Assembly: GCA_012963885.1 (NCBI GenBank)
Contig: DTUY01000267.1
Span: 1 to 50,127, forward strand
Direction: 5' to 3'
Length of the DNA stretch: 50,127 nucleotides
From: Candidatus Poribacteria bacterium
GTDB lineage: Bacteria; Poribacteria; WGA-4E; UBA9662
Below are positions 8,077 to 17,091 of this stretch, piece after piece (the first letter of the stretch is position 1; every line of letters starts with the position of its first letter). The notes beneath the pieces are model-generated. The model saw nothing but the letters and a program-made list of their open reading frames with translations, ran no database searches and was not told where the DNA came from. A program made the position numbers and the translations under genes.

Positions 8077-9222
8077 ATGAAAACCCCAGATGCAGATATA
8101 AAACCTTTAGTCCATCCAGACGAATTCGTAGATTTAGATGAGATAATACATCTGTGTACAGGGGGAGAAGCTCCCTGGTTAAAAATCCAAGAAAAAGTTT
8201 TCGCGGAGTTTGCACAATTGAAGAGCGCCGGGTATGATGGCCGATCGAAAATTTATGCCAGAGGTGAACAATGCCGGCAGAAAATGGGAAAACTGTGGAA
8301 AGTACCCGCACACCGAATAGCTTTTATGCCATCGGCGGCCGAGGGCATGAACTGGCTAGCACGAGGTTTAGACTGGCGAGAGGGAGACAATGTGGTAACA
8401 ACCAACCTGGAATTTCCATCTGTAGCCTATGCGTGGAAACATCTCAGATCACAGGGCGTTGATATACGATTGATTCCCCATTCTAACTGGATGGTGAACG
8501 AAATAGATTTATTGAATGCCACCGACGACAGAACAAGGGTACTCGCCGTAAGCCACGTTAGTTTCTATACCGGACAATGCTTGAATCTGGAACAATTATC
8601 GGAAGGCATCCGAGATTACCATACCCTCTTGGCCGTCGACGCCACGCACTCTTCTGGAGTCGTGGAAGTTGCGGCAGAATTAACGGATTTAACAGTCAGT
8701 AGTAGTTACAAATGGATGCTTGCCACACACGGGGTAGCACCATGTTATTTTAGTGAGCGGGCAGAAACAGAAACGAAAGTCACCTGTTTCGGTTGGCATA
8801 ATCTCTCTGTATGGCCGGAACAAGGTGCTGAACGACTAGCAAATGCGCCAGAAAAACCGATGCCAGGTAAATTGGAGCCAGGGAATCCTGCCATGCTGGT
8901 CGTTATGCATCTGGATCAAGCTCTTGAAATCCTGCTTTCTGTCGGAACAGCAAAAATTTCTGATCATGCACGTTCTTTATCCAAGCAAGTCAGTGACGGA
9001 CTAAAGGATCTGGGATTTATAGTAATCAGCCCACAGAATTATGATTCCCGTTCAGGCAATACCTGCTTTCAACTCTCGAATGCTAAGGAAATGCAGAACC
9101 AACTGGCAGAAAGAGGAATACTATGCTGGGGAGAATACGGTCGTGTTAGAATTTCCACGCACCTTTATAATGGAAGCAACGACGTGAGACGATTTCTTGA
9201 AGTCTTGTCAGAATTAAAATAG
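8077..9222 (+). CDS. PLP-dependent class V aminotransferase-fold enzyme
   Basis: This 381-aa protein has the fold and motifs of the cysteine desulfurase/kynureninase/isopenicillin N epimerase group. Lys212 in SSSYKWML is the Schiff-base lysine. Asp188 and His191 in LLAVDATHSSG hold the PLP ring. MPSAAEGMNWLARGL near 84-98 is the phosphate-binding region. The catalytic cysteine loop typical of NifS/SufS is not apparent, so cysteine desulfuration is unlikely. GNPAMLVVMHLDQAL is a typical dimer-interface segment. The ATG at 8077 follows a 172-base gap without other genes. It converges on the minus-strand gene ending at 9271. The substrate is unknown. Confidence 0.8.
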   Translation: MKTPDADIKPLVHPDEFVDLDEIIHLCTGGEAPWLKIQEKVFAEFAQLKSAGYDGRSKIYARGEQCRQKMGKLWKVPAHRIAFMPSAAEGMNWLARGLDWREGDNVVTTNLEFPSVAYAWKHLRSQGVDIRLIPHSNWMVNEIDLLNATDDRTRVLAVSHVSFYTGQCLNLEQLSEGIRDYHTLLAVDATHSSGVVEVAAELTDLTVSSSYKWMLATHGVAPCYFSERAETETKVTCFGWHNLSVWPEQGAERLANAPEKPMPGKLEPGNPAMLVVMHLDQALEILLSVGTAKISDHARSLSKQVSDGLKDLGFIVISPQNYDSRSGNTCFQLSNAKEMQNQLAERGILCWGEYGRVRISTHLYNGSNDVRRFLEVLSELK

Positions 9223-9270
9223 TGAAGCACTTATTGTTGACACCGAGTAGGAAGAAGGAGAGGAAATGAT

Positions 9271-10095
9271 CTAGAAAGGGGTATTTGTAGACGCGTCGGA
9301 ATTTCCCGTCTCCACGCTCAGTGCTGGATCTGGTGTCTCTGGAACTTCGCTGACAGCAACAGCAGCTTCCAATTTCTTAATACGATCAAGCATCTCATTA
9401 AAAAGCTCTGGTGTTCGGTCAGCAGCAGTTAATTCTGCCGACAATTGCGTCCAGTGCATTTCTGTCATGTCGTTTCGCGTCTCGACACCATAACAGCGTT
9501 TAACATAATTCCAAAAATCATTTTGACTAATAGCATGCTGATCAAATCTGGGTTTGAGTTTGCTTGCCACAGAAAAAGCCGCTTTTTGCGCATTTGTCAC
9601 ATTATCGTTTTGAGAGGCATTTGATTCAAGGACTTCGTAAGTTGACCCACTCGATTTACCGTGTAGGTAGTAGTTAAGAACCTCCTTAATTACCGGAACC
9701 GGCAACAGCTGTTTTATGGCATTACGCTGAGCCTTATGAATTGCCTTAGTAAAAGCAAACGGATCAGGACGGGATCCAGCATTCTTCGGCTGTTCACAGG
9801 CACCATACCTTGACGATCCAGTGAAAGAATCAGTGGCCTTAACTACTGCCAGCCAAGATTGCTCTCGTTCCGTGTACTCGATTGAATCGACTTCGATGCC
9901 ACCACGACGATTTGCCGCTTCATTAATTCCAGCTAGTGTAAGCCCTTCCACAACTTTTCCACCCTGTTTGAATGAATATACATAATCCTTTATCGCCTGA
10001 CCAGTCATCATTTGTATAATGGCTTGGTCATCGACTTTTTCAAGAACCTCGTATTCAGGAACAGGGATGAGTTCGTTGTTGCTTTCTTCTGCCAT
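9271..10095 (-). CDS. Conserved hypothetical protein, possibly an annealing/recombination-type protein
   Basis: This 274-aa acidic protein is not firmly assigned. The core (about 25-145) contains MTGQAIKDYVYSFKQGG, EGLTLAGINEAANRRGGIEV and, later, DPFAFTKAIHKAQRNAIKQLL. This recalls proteins with a phage-type ssDNA-annealing fold, where an AxxKAxxRA-type helix ends the core domain. That likeness is from memory and weak. The C-terminal half is helical with a hydrophilic tail ending TNTPF. I prefer the ATG at 10095 to an upstream TTG at 10113; GGAG lies upstream at a slightly long distance. A near-consensus minus-strand promoter precedes it. It stands just upstream of the tRNA-Leu gene, and the two are transcribed divergently. 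No signal peptide or membrane segment is present. Confidence 0.7.
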   Translation of the reverse strand: MAEESNNELIPVPEYEVLEKVDDQAIIQMMTGQAIKDYVYSFKQGGKVVEGLTLAGINEAANRRGGIEVDSIEYTEREQSWLAVVKATDSFTGSSRYGACEQPKNAGSRPDPFAFTKAIHKAQRNAIKQLLPVPVIKEVLNYYLHGKSSGSTYEVLESNASQNDNVTNAQKAAFSVASKLKPRFDQHAISQNDFWNYVKRCYGVETRNDMTEMHWTQLSAELTAADRTPELFNEMLDRIKKLEAAVAVSEVPETPDPALSVETGNSDASTNTPF

Positions 10096-10147
10096 AATTA
10101 ATTTGAGCTCCAATCTCAGTTAAACCGAATAACCTGATACTTAAAGC

Positions 10148-10176
10148 AATATAACAAGGAATACCAGAAATGTCAA
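10148..10176 (-). promoter_or_regulatory. Promoter for the 274-aa hypothetical gene
   Basis: On the minus strand TTGACA (10176-10171) and TATATT (10153-10148) are separated by 17 bases. The leader to the ATG at 10095 would be about 45 bases. Confidence 0.5.
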
Positions 10177-10208
10177 CGACAAACTCAAGCTCAACAAGGT
10201 AAAAAGGC

Positions 10209-10236
10209 TTGACAATCTTCGGGTTTTTGGGATAAA
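10209..10236 (+). promoter_or_regulatory. Promoter of tRNA-Leu
   Basis: TTGACA at 10209-10214, a 16-base spacer, then GATAAA at 10231-10236. The tRNA begins 17 bases downstream, an appropriate distance for a short 5' leader. Confidence 0.5.
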
Positions 10237-10252
10237 CTCCAAGTGTTTTTTA

Positions 10253-10336
10253 GCCGAGGTGTTGGAATTGGTAGACAAGCTAGATTCAGGATCTAGTGGG
10301 CGTATGCCCGTAAGGGTTCGAGTCCCTTTCTCGGCA
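10253..10336 (+). tRNA. tRNA-Leu (anticodon CAG)
   Basis: The sequence folds as a class II tRNA of 84 bases. The acceptor arm pairs 10253-10259 with 10329-10335, including one G-U. The anticodon stem 10280-10284/10292-10296 encloses a seven-base loop with CAG at 10287-10289, reading CUG. A long variable arm precedes the T arm (10312-10316/10324-10328) with a GGTTCGAGTCC core. The discriminator is A at 10336 and CCA is not encoded. The long variable arm and A73 discriminator identify leucine. Confidence 0.95.
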
Positions 10337-10368
10337 TCTGAAGCTATTTGCTAACATCGTTTCGGCCT

Positions 10369-10920
10369 TTATATTTTTGGCTGATTTGACAAAAACAATC
10401 GTTGGTACTGCTTTAAATCATCTGCATTAAACAGTACGAATCTTACCTCTGAGAACCTTTCATTCTCTTTCAGAAACAGTGTGACTGCTTCAATAGCAAC
10501 AACTGCAGCTTTTTCCATTGGATAGCCGTAAACACCAGTACTAATTGAAGGAAAGGCAATCGTCTTGATCCCATTTTCTACTGCTAATTTCAAACTCTGA
10601 CGATAGCAACTCGCTAGCAGTTCCGGTTCACTGGACTTACCCCCCTCCCAAACAGGACCAACCGTGTGGATGACATAATCTGCGTAGAGATCTCCGCCAG
10701 TGGTAATAACAGCTTGTCCTGTCGGACAACCACCCCGCTCTTGACGGATCTGATCGCATTCAGTCATAATTGCTGGTCCTCCGGCACGATGGATAGCACC
10801 ATCGACCCCTCCCCCGCCAGCAAGCCTTGAGTTAGCAGCGTTTGTAATTGCCGAAACGTGTTGCTGGGTGATATCTCCTTGCGTCAGGGTAATATGTGTT
10901 TGATTAACTTTTTTCCCCAT
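10369..10920 (-). CDS. Macrodomain protein (O-acetyl-ADP-ribose deacetylase type)
   Basis: This 183-aa protein is a single macrodomain. TQGDITQQHVSAITNAANS is the N-terminal ADP-ribose-binding strand. GGGGVDGAIHRAGG near 37-50 is the catalytic loop, and SISTGVYGYPMEKA near 125-138 is the phosphate-binding loop. These are the signatures of the MacroD/YmdB class, which removes ADP-ribose or acetyl from O-acetyl-ADP-ribose and modified proteins. AGGAG and TTAGGAA precede the ATG. It is divergent from the isopropylmalate dehydrogenase-like gene and lies between it and tRNA-Leu. A housekeeping deacetylase role is most likely. No partner ADP-ribosyltransferase or sirtuin is nearby, which argues against a toxin-antitoxin pair. 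Confidence 0.9.
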   Translation of the reverse strand: MGKKVNQTHITLTQGDITQQHVSAITNAANSRLAGGGGVDGAIHRAGGPAIMTECDQIRQERGGCPTGQAVITTGGDLYADYVIHTVGPVWEGGKSSEPELLASCYRQSLKLAVENGIKTIAFPSISTGVYGYPMEKAAVVAIEAVTLFLKENERFSEVRFVLFNADDLKQYQRLFLSNQPKI

Positions 10921-10986
10921 TTCCTAACTCCTGATTTTCTGATGGATTATCATATCATATCTTAAATTCTTACAACTATAAAAAGC

Positions 10987-11016
10987 TTGTTCTAACGCCA
11001 CAATAAATGGTAGAAT
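10987..11016 (+). promoter_or_regulatory. Possible promoter for the isopropylmalate dehydrogenase-like gene
   Basis: TTGTTC at 10987-10992, an 18-base spacer and TAGAAT at 11011-11016. The implied start near 11023 leaves a short leader before GGAGGG at 11039-11044 and the ATG at 11051. Confidence 0.35.
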
Positions 11017-11050
11017 CTGGTTTTTGACCCCAACCTTTGGAGGGTTTTGC

Positions 11051-12112
11051 ATGTACCAAATTGTAACTATTCCCGGCGACGGGATTGGACCTGAGGTGAC
11101 CAACGAAGCGATCAAGGTTTTCGACGCTGCTTCCAAAAAAGTTGGTTTCACATATCAACTTACTGAAACCGATTTTGGTGGTGATCGCTACCTTAAAACT
11201 GGTGATATCTTGCCCGATTCAGCAATCGATGAATTCCGATCGGCAGATGCCATATACCTGGGGGCTATCGGGCACCCTGACGTAAAACCAGGTATTCTGG
11301 AAAAAGGAATTCTTCTGAAAGTCCGTTTCGAATTAGACTTATACATTAATCTGCGACCTGTAAAACTGTATCCAGGCGTAGAAACGCCGATCAAAGACAA
11401 AGGCCCCGAAGACATTGACTTTGTTATTGTGCGAGAAAACACGGAAGGACTCTATGCAGGAATAGGTGGTTTTCTGAAACGCGGCACACCAGACGAAGTT
11501 GCAATCCAACAGATGATTAATACACGCAAAGGCGTTGAACGTTGTATCCGTTACGCTTTTGAGTATACCAAGAAAAGAAACAAAGAGAACAAACTCACAG
11601 TTTGCGATAAACGCAACGTTTTGACTTACGCGCACGAATTGTGGCAAAGGACCTTCGATGAGGTTGGTGAAGAATACCCAGAGATTGAAAAAGATCATGC
11701 CCTTGTTGACGCAACCACTATGTGGATGGTTAAGAATCCAGAATGGTTTGACGTAATCGTGACCTGTAATATGTTCGGCGACATCATCACAGACCTCGGT
11801 GCGATTATTCAAGGAGGAATGGGGATAGCTGCTTCCGGAAATTTGCATCCCGGCCAGGTTGGAATGTTTGAACCCATTCACGGTTCCGCCCCCAAATACA
11901 CTGGAGAAAATAAAATCAATCCAATTGCGGCAATTGCAGCGTCTGGTATGATGCTCGACCATATCGGTGAACCCGAAGCTGCCGTATTAGTTGAAAACGC
12001 GATCATCGACTTACTTGCTAGTCAAAAGATCAAGGATTTTGGAGCTGGTAGGATGGGATACGCCACTTCCGAAATTGGTGACATGATAGCAGACGCAGTA
12101 ACAACAAGTTAA
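11051..12112 (+). CDS. Isopropylmalate/isocitrate dehydrogenase family beta-decarboxylating dehydrogenase
   Basis: This 353-aa protein oxidatively decarboxylates a malate-type substrate with NAD(P). [11 protein letters not shown] opens the fold. [10 protein letters not shown] and [14 protein letters not shown] form the substrate and metal region. [13 protein letters not shown] near 237-249 carries the metal-binding aspartates. [11 protein letters not shown] near 277-287 is the coenzyme loop. Length and [10 protein letters not shown] point to 3-isopropylmalate dehydrogenase (LeuB) or a relative such as tartrate or homoisocitrate dehydrogenase. The Lys-Tyr in the coenzyme loop is also seen in isocitrate dehydrogenases. 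I chose ATG 11051, six bases after GGAGGG, over a TTG at 11024. No other leucine genes are adjacent, so the exact substrate is open. proS follows after 9 bases. Confidence 0.83.
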   Translation: MYQIVTIPGDGIGPEVTNEAIKVFDAASKKVGFTYQLTETDFGGDRYLKTGDILPDSAIDEFRSADAIYLGAIGHPDVKPGILEKGILLKVRFELDLYINLRPVKLYPGVETPIKDKGPEDIDFVIVRENTEGLYAGIGGFLKRGTPDEVAIQQMINTRKGVERCIRYAFEYTKKRNKENKLTVCDKRNVLTYAHELWQRTFDEVGEEYPEIEKDHALVDATTMWMVKNPEWFDVIVTCNMFGDIITDLGAIIQGGMGIAASGNLHPGQVGMFEPIHGSAPKYTGENKINPIAAIAASGMMLDHIGEPEAAVLVENAIIDLLASQKIKDFGAGRMGYATSEIGDMIADAVTTS

Positions 12113-12121
12113 GGGATTCTC

Positions 12122-13816
12122 ATGAGAATGTCAAGGATTTTCACCCAAACGTTGAAGGAAACGCCATCCGAAGCCGAGATTCCAAGCCATCAACTCATGC
12201 TGAGAGCGGGCATGATCCGTCGTTTAGCCACAGGTATGTACAGCCACCTTCCTTTGGCACAACGCTCGCTACAGAAAATTGAACAGATCATCCGTCAAGA
12301 AATGGACGCAATCGACGGCCAAGAGATCAATATGCCACTAGTTCATCCAGCAGAATTGTGGGCTGAGAGCGGTCGGCTTGAACCACTTGTTGGCAAAGAA
12401 CTAGTGGGATTCAAAGATCGATTTGGTCGAAACCTAGTTCTGGCGATGACGCATGAGGAAGCCGTCACAGATCTGGTTCGAAATCAAGTTAATTCGTATC
12501 GGCAACTGCCGCTAATGCTATACCAGATAAAGCTAAAGTTCCGCGATGAACCCCGTCCGAGAGCAGGGCTAATCCGTGTCCGCGAATTCATGATGAAGGA
12601 TGCTTACAGCTTCCATGCAGATCAAACCGATCTTGACCAGTATTATGAACGGATATATCAAGCCTATCTCAACATTTTTAATCGGACGGGTATTGAGGTC
12701 GTGGTGGTTGAATCAGACACCGGCATGATCGGAGGTTCCGCCGCACACGAATTCATGCTCATCACAGAATCAGGCGAAGATAACCTGATCATCAGCCAAA
12801 ATGGTGAGTATACGGCCAATGCTGAAGTTGCCATTCAAAGAAAACCTAGAATGGACAACGGGGATCCTCTTCAGATTGAAGAGATTGAAACACCGGAACA
12901 AAAAACAATTGAAGAGGTTTCTCAATTTTTGGGAATTCAAAAAAAACAGACACTGAAGGCAGTTTTTTATGTCACGGATGACAGCCTGATTTTTGCCGCT
13001 ATCCGTGGGGATTTTGAAGTCAATGAGACCAAATTGGCCAATGCTCTCAAAACCCCAATTCGCATTGCTACTAAAGAGGAAGTCGCACAGCATCACCTTG
13101 TGGCTGGCTACGCATCACCAATAAATCTTAAAAACGTAACAGTAATTATAGATGACTCCGTTGCCAGCACCACGAACCTGGTTGCCGGGGCCAACAAACC
13201 AGGATATCATTTAAAAAACGTCAATTATCCACGTGATTTTAAGGCAGACATTGTTACGGATATCGCCTTAGCTCAGGACGGAGACACCTGCTATTTCACC
13301 GGTGGTCAGTTGACGGCTAAAAAAGGTATTGAGGTTGGAAATATCTTCAAGCTCGGAACCAGATATAGTGAAGTCATGAGCGCCTATTATCTTGATCAAC
13401 ATGGCAAAACAAAGCCGATTGTCATGGGATGCTACGGAATTGGCGTGGGTCGATTACTAGCCAGCGTGATAGAAGCCAACCATGATAAAGACGGAATAAT
13501 CTTTCCGGTCTCAATCTGTCCATACCAGATTCATCTAATGCCAATAGGCAAAGACAATCAAGTAATCGAAACGGCAGAAACTCTATATAAGAACCTGCAA
13601 AACAACGGATATGAGGTACTTTACGACGACCGGAACGAAAGTGCCGGCTTTAAATTTAAGGAAGCAGACTTGATCGGTTTACCAGTTCGAATTGCTATCA
13701 GCAACCGTACACTTCAGGAAAATGCCGTTGAGGTAAAACTTCGCAGAGAAAAAGACCGTCAACTTGTAGGATTGAATCAACTCGATCTAAAACCCTATTT
13801 TGACCGTATTACCTAA
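12122..13816 (+). CDS. proS: Proline-tRNA ligase
   Basis: This 564-aa class II synthetase charges tRNA-Pro with proline. Motif 2 is seen as FRDEPRPRAGLIRVREFMMK near 140-159, and motif 3 as MGCYGIGVGRLLASV near 434-448. Residues between about 225 and 400 form the bacterial-type insertion (editing) domain, which hydrolyses Ala-tRNA-Pro; for example KKQTLKAVFY. The C-terminal anticodon-binding domain includes YDDRNESAGFKFKEADLIG. Length matches prokaryote-type ProS. AAGGGA precedes the ATG. It lies 9 bases downstream of the dehydrogenase and is probably cotranscribed with it. It converges on the membrane protein ending at 13837 across a 20-base gap. Confidence 0.96.
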   Translation: MRMSRIFTQTLKETPSEAEIPSHQLMLRAGMIRRLATGMYSHLPLAQRSLQKIEQIIRQEMDAIDGQEINMPLVHPAELWAESGRLEPLVGKELVGFKDRFGRNLVLAMTHEEAVTDLVRNQVNSYRQLPLMLYQIKLKFRDEPRPRAGLIRVREFMMKDAYSFHADQTDLDQYYERIYQAYLNIFNRTGIEVVVVESDTGMIGGSAAHEFMLITESGEDNLIISQNGEYTANAEVAIQRKPRMDNGDPLQIEEIETPEQKTIEEVSQFLGIQKKQTLKAVFYVTDDSLIFAAIRGDFEVNETKLANALKTPIRIATKEEVAQHHLVAGYASPINLKNVTVIIDDSVASTTNLVAGANKPGYHLKNVNYPRDFKADIVTDIALAQDGDTCYFTGGQLTAKKGIEVGNIFKLGTRYSEVMSAYYLDQHGKTKPIVMGCYGIGVGRLLASVIEANHDKDGIIFPVSICPYQIHLMPIGKDNQVIETAETLYKNLQNNGYEVLYDDRNESAGFKFKEADLIGLPVRIAISNRTLQENAVEVKLRREKDRQLVGLNQLDLKPYFDRIT

Positions 13817-13836
13817 CTTTTCGGTTGAGTCCCCAG

Positions 13837-15765
13837 CTAAAACCAAGTCGTATACAGTGGTACACCAATAACAATACTGAGCAATCCCCAATAACAGCCC
13901 ACAACAAAATCCCCCAGTACCAATCCCATAAAGAATGGCAAGACTTTACGGTAAGATCTAACACCACCATGTCGAAGAATCAGAAGTTTTGCTAACCAAC
14001 AAACGAAAAGGGCAAACCAATAAACGTCGATGGTACCGGAACTGACACCGAGAACATATCCAGCAGGATGAAACGGAAACCGCAAAAACCGCATTCGCAT
14101 CCACATCATTCCTATTGAAAAGAGGAATGACACACCAATCACACTACTACTGACATAATCCGGAGGGTTTGGATGTTGTAACCAACCGCTTAAGCTGCTA
14201 TATGCTTGCGAACCTGCACCCAACAATTCCCCAGCGGTTGTCGCTCCGTATCTATAAAGTGTGTACGGAAATATCCAGAATGTCAATAACACGCCAACAA
14301 CCAGAGCCAACATCATAGCCCAGAATAGGCGACTGGTATTGGCCCCCGTTCGTTCGGCGATTTTGAACGCTTCCAACTGATGAGGCATTGGATGGCTTCG
14401 GTTTAATCGATTAAACCAGTAAAAAAGCGAAAACATGGTTAAATTTGCGGTACCCAGTTTACGAGTACCAAGCCCCGTAACCAAAATAATTTGCGGATTC
14501 ACCAAGACAATTGCGTGCAATGGAGGTCCAACCTCAGCCCGCATTCGTGTCATAGCAATAGCAATGACAAAATAGAGCCCAAAGAATAATGGTACCAACC
14601 ATTGAGACATTCCCAGATGGCCACAGAAAATCATCAGAACAACCATCCCGCCGAGAAAAGATAACACCGCAGTTCGATAGCCCATTGGTTCATCTTTGTC
14701 ATCAAGCGTAGAATCAAGACCAATCACTTTCCTAAAAACTTCTACCAAGTGCCATCGTCCCAAGTAGATAGCAGTTAAGCAAAGACCTATCATCGCTCCC
14801 GTCGCTTGTTCACCAAAGAATGGATATTTGGGAATGTTCCACCCCATCGTAGCGCCTATCAGCCTCTCCAATTTTCGGAACAGATAGAAAAACCATGTTG
14901 AGAAGGTAAGATCCAATGGTATCAAAAAGGAAAGACCAATTAAAAAAGGATAAAACCGAAGCGGCATGGTTCCGAGCGAATTCCAAGGCGCATGCGTGAA
15001 ATAATTAGATAGATCATAATTTGCTTCTTTAATTGGGAATCGAGGAATATTAGGATAAATGAAGCTGAGTCCGTTAATCAAGCTGATAGCACCTGCTACG
15101 CTGAACCCTATCCACATAACTCGGTTCTGAAAAAAACCAGAGGTGGAATCAGTCATTTCCAAAGGAATCTGAATAATAGGATAAGCAAGCCGTTCGCTTT
15201 CGATCCACTGTTTCCGCAGGATAGTACTGATGCAAAGAAGCATAAAAAAAAGTAGGCTGATCAGAAAAGACCACGCGATGGCCGGCTTAATCCAGAATCG
15301 GTAAAAACCTGTTGACCAGAATGCCGATTCACCTTTATAAAAATAATAGGCGGTTTTGTCATCACGGATGACCAGCCAATCCGGTAGATACTGGTAAAAA
15401 AGATTGATCCAGTCGTTCTCGGCAGTCGCGAAGAAAGTAGCATGTGGAAGAACACCCATCAAACACACCATGTTGTCGTGTGCGGTAAAAGCCAAGGTCG
15501 TAGAGATGATCACATAGATCATCAGTAACTCACTGCGGGAAAACAATTCCTTGCATAAAATCCGACTGGCAATTTTGTTAACTACAATCAATACAAAAAG
15601 AAAAAAAACGGAGATTTGGGGAAGAGACATCGATGACCAGTGTAATGAGTGCCAGATCATCTCCTCAAGAGCCACCAAGTACACGCACAACGGCATCAAC
15701 AACAGACCGAATAATATAGATTTGATCGAAATTCGGGCCGTTTGAACCCGTGACGCTTCTTTCAT
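13837..15765 (-). CDS. Large multi-pass membrane protein (DUF6785/DUF6784-like)
   Basis: This 642-aa protein has about 12-14 hydrophobic membrane spans throughout its length. After the first two spans comes SRSELLMIYVIISTTLAFTA. A loop bears KQWIESERLAYPIIQIPLEM, and RMRAEVGPPLHAIVLVNP lies about two-thirds along. This pattern matches membrane proteins annotated as DUF6785/DUF6784 in Planctomycetes and Poribacteria, which distantly resemble oligopeptide transporter-like proteins. The conserved SERLAYP-type loop is the main reason for the call. The function is unknown. It is monocistronic, with an inverted repeat in its upstream region. Confidence 0.7.
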   Translation of the reverse strand: MKEASRVQTARISIKSILFGLLLMPLCVYLVALEEMIWHSLHWSSMSLPQISVFFLFVLIVVNKIASRILCKELFSRSELLMIYVIISTTLAFTAHDNMVCLMGVLPHATFFATAENDWINLFYQYLPDWLVIRDDKTAYYFYKGESAFWSTGFYRFWIKPAIAWSFLISLLFFMLLCISTILRKQWIESERLAYPIIQIPLEMTDSTSGFFQNRVMWIGFSVAGAISLINGLSFIYPNIPRFPIKEANYDLSNYFTHAPWNSLGTMPLRFYPFLIGLSFLIPLDLTFSTWFFYLFRKLERLIGATMGWNIPKYPFFGEQATGAMIGLCLTAIYLGRWHLVEVFRKVIGLDSTLDDKDEPMGYRTAVLSFLGGMVVLMIFCGHLGMSQWLVPLFFGLYFVIAIAMTRMRAEVGPPLHAIVLVNPQIILVTGLGTRKLGTANLTMFSLFYWFNRLNRSHPMPHQLEAFKIAERTGANTSRLFWAMMLALVVGVLLTFWIFPYTLYRYGATTAGELLGAGSQAYSSLSGWLQHPNPPDYVSSSVIGVSFLFSIGMMWMRMRFLRFPFHPAGYVLGVSSGTIDVYWFALFVCWLAKLLILRHGGVRSYRKVLPFFMGLVLGDFVVGCYWGLLSIVIGVPLYTTWF

Positions 15766-16409
15766 CTCATAAAGTTTGATTTTTATTAATAATCCAAATC
15801 TCTCAATAAAATAGCCCCGGCAGTCTACCAGGGCTATTTTGTGGTTTAAGAAGACAGTTTAATTAGCAGTATTTAACAGATTAACTTTCCTTTTATCAAG
15901 CTTCTCCTAGATTACAGATTCAACGGGGCAGCCTTGAAGTTACCTAACTTTAACTTTGAAACCAGATACTGTCTCTAAACTTAAATAGGAACTCTTATAT
16001 CCCCTAATCAACCGACAGCTTATCCTGAACATCGACGAACGAGAAACCTTAATCTGCGACTAGTACATACAATGGTATCAATCCACGTAAGAATCTTATA
16101 AATCCACGATCTCCCTATCATAAAATTTTTAACAGAAAAAACAAACCCGCATACACATAGGAGCTACAATATCATATTTGTAGAATCAAGTAAATATGAA
16201 TTCTCATATCGTGACTAAAATTAAAACATAAGCCAATATCAAAGCCACCAAGGTGAGTATAGAAAACTATATTTAAACAACATGCCAAACATGTTAATTA
16301 ACTTGCAATATACATCCAATTAAGGTAACATCAGTGGATTCCAATCACCGTCACAACGTGGCTGAGATACATTAAATTCTAGCCAAAGAAAGCTTGGTCA
16401 AAGTATATT
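15766..16409. other. AT-rich spacer without recognised genes
   Basis: No credible coding frame is visible over 644 bases between two divergent genes. It contains a strong inverted repeat at 15808-15840 and a short palindrome at 16279-16295 (AACATG and CATGTT separated by five bases). The rest is AT-rich with many stops in all frames. Confidence 0.6.
15808..15840. terminator. Inverted repeat resembling a bidirectional terminator
   Basis: Ten-base perfect arms, 15808-15817 (AAAATAGCCC) and 15831-15840 (GGGCTATTTT), flank a 13-base loop. An A run on one side and a T run on the other give terminator character on both strands. It lies upstream of the minus-strand membrane protein and not directly after any gene, so it may instead act as a leader hairpin. 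Confidence 0.5.
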
Positions 16410-17009
16410 ATGATTAGGGTTGACAACATCGGATTAAAAGAGAAACTGAGAAGCAAAAAGAAAAGAGTGGCTGAAGATTTAGGTATTAGCCGTCAAGCAT
16501 TCGCTCAAAAACTTGAAGATCCACTGAGGTTCCGATTGACCGAAATCAATGCACTTATTGATTTAGGATACGGAGGATGCATCCATATTGATCACAATTC
16601 AATAGATCAACTAAGAACGCGCACATCAAAAAAATTGTGGCGGATTCAGTACAGAATATCGTTTATAACAGAACACAGCGAAGAAGCTCTCTCTATGTAC
16701 CAACAGTACTTTGAACCAGCTAATGTTGTGACTGATATCAGCACATACAAGATGTTAGGAACAAAAAAATGGGATATTATTTGTTCCCTTGAAACCAAGG
16801 ATGTCCACTTAGAAGCTTTGGAACGTTTTGGGCCAGAATCAGAATTTGAAAACTTCTGGGATATTCTACCAGCATATGATTTCGTAAACAAATGGATACA
16901 TGCTTTTATTGATATCTGCCAAAGCAAGGAACACGCCCAAGATATCTGGAAGAAATGGAATCACATGGTTCAAGACACCGAATACGAGATTTTCAGGCCA
17001 ATTTTTTGA
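16410..17009 (+). CDS. HTH-domain protein of unknown function
   Basis: This 199-aa protein has an N-terminal helix-turn-helix of XRE/phage-repressor style: LRSKKKRVAEDLGISRQAFAQKL at about 13-35, followed by LTEINALIDLGY. The remaining 140 residues are rich in Trp, Tyr and Phe and contain no motif I recognise. There is no membrane segment. The ATG has no clear ribosome binding site, and the upstream 640 bases are empty, so the gene may be weakly expressed or recently acquired. It converges on the hydrolase gene ending at 17092. A DNA-binding regulator is a fair inference; its target is unknown. Confidence 0.65.
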   Translation: MIRVDNIGLKEKLRSKKKRVAEDLGISRQAFAQKLEDPLRFRLTEINALIDLGYGGCIHIDHNSIDQLRTRTSKKLWRIQYRISFITEHSEEALSMYQQYFEPANVVTDISTYKMLGTKKWDIICSLETKDVHLEALERFGPESEFENFWDILPAYDFVNKWIHAFIDICQSKEHAQDIWKKWNHMVQDTEYEIFRPIF

Positions 17010-17091
17010 TCGGCTTGATTTGGTTAAGTGAAAAATACAATTCCCCCAGTTAGTTTCCCCGCTAAAAACTGTAGCAAAATATGATACTCGC

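Noticed and set aside
10369-10920. Macrodomain protein as antitoxin of a toxin-antitoxin pair (DarTG-like)
   Set aside because: No DarT-type or other ADP-ribosyltransferase gene is adjacent; the neighbours are a tRNA and a dehydrogenase.
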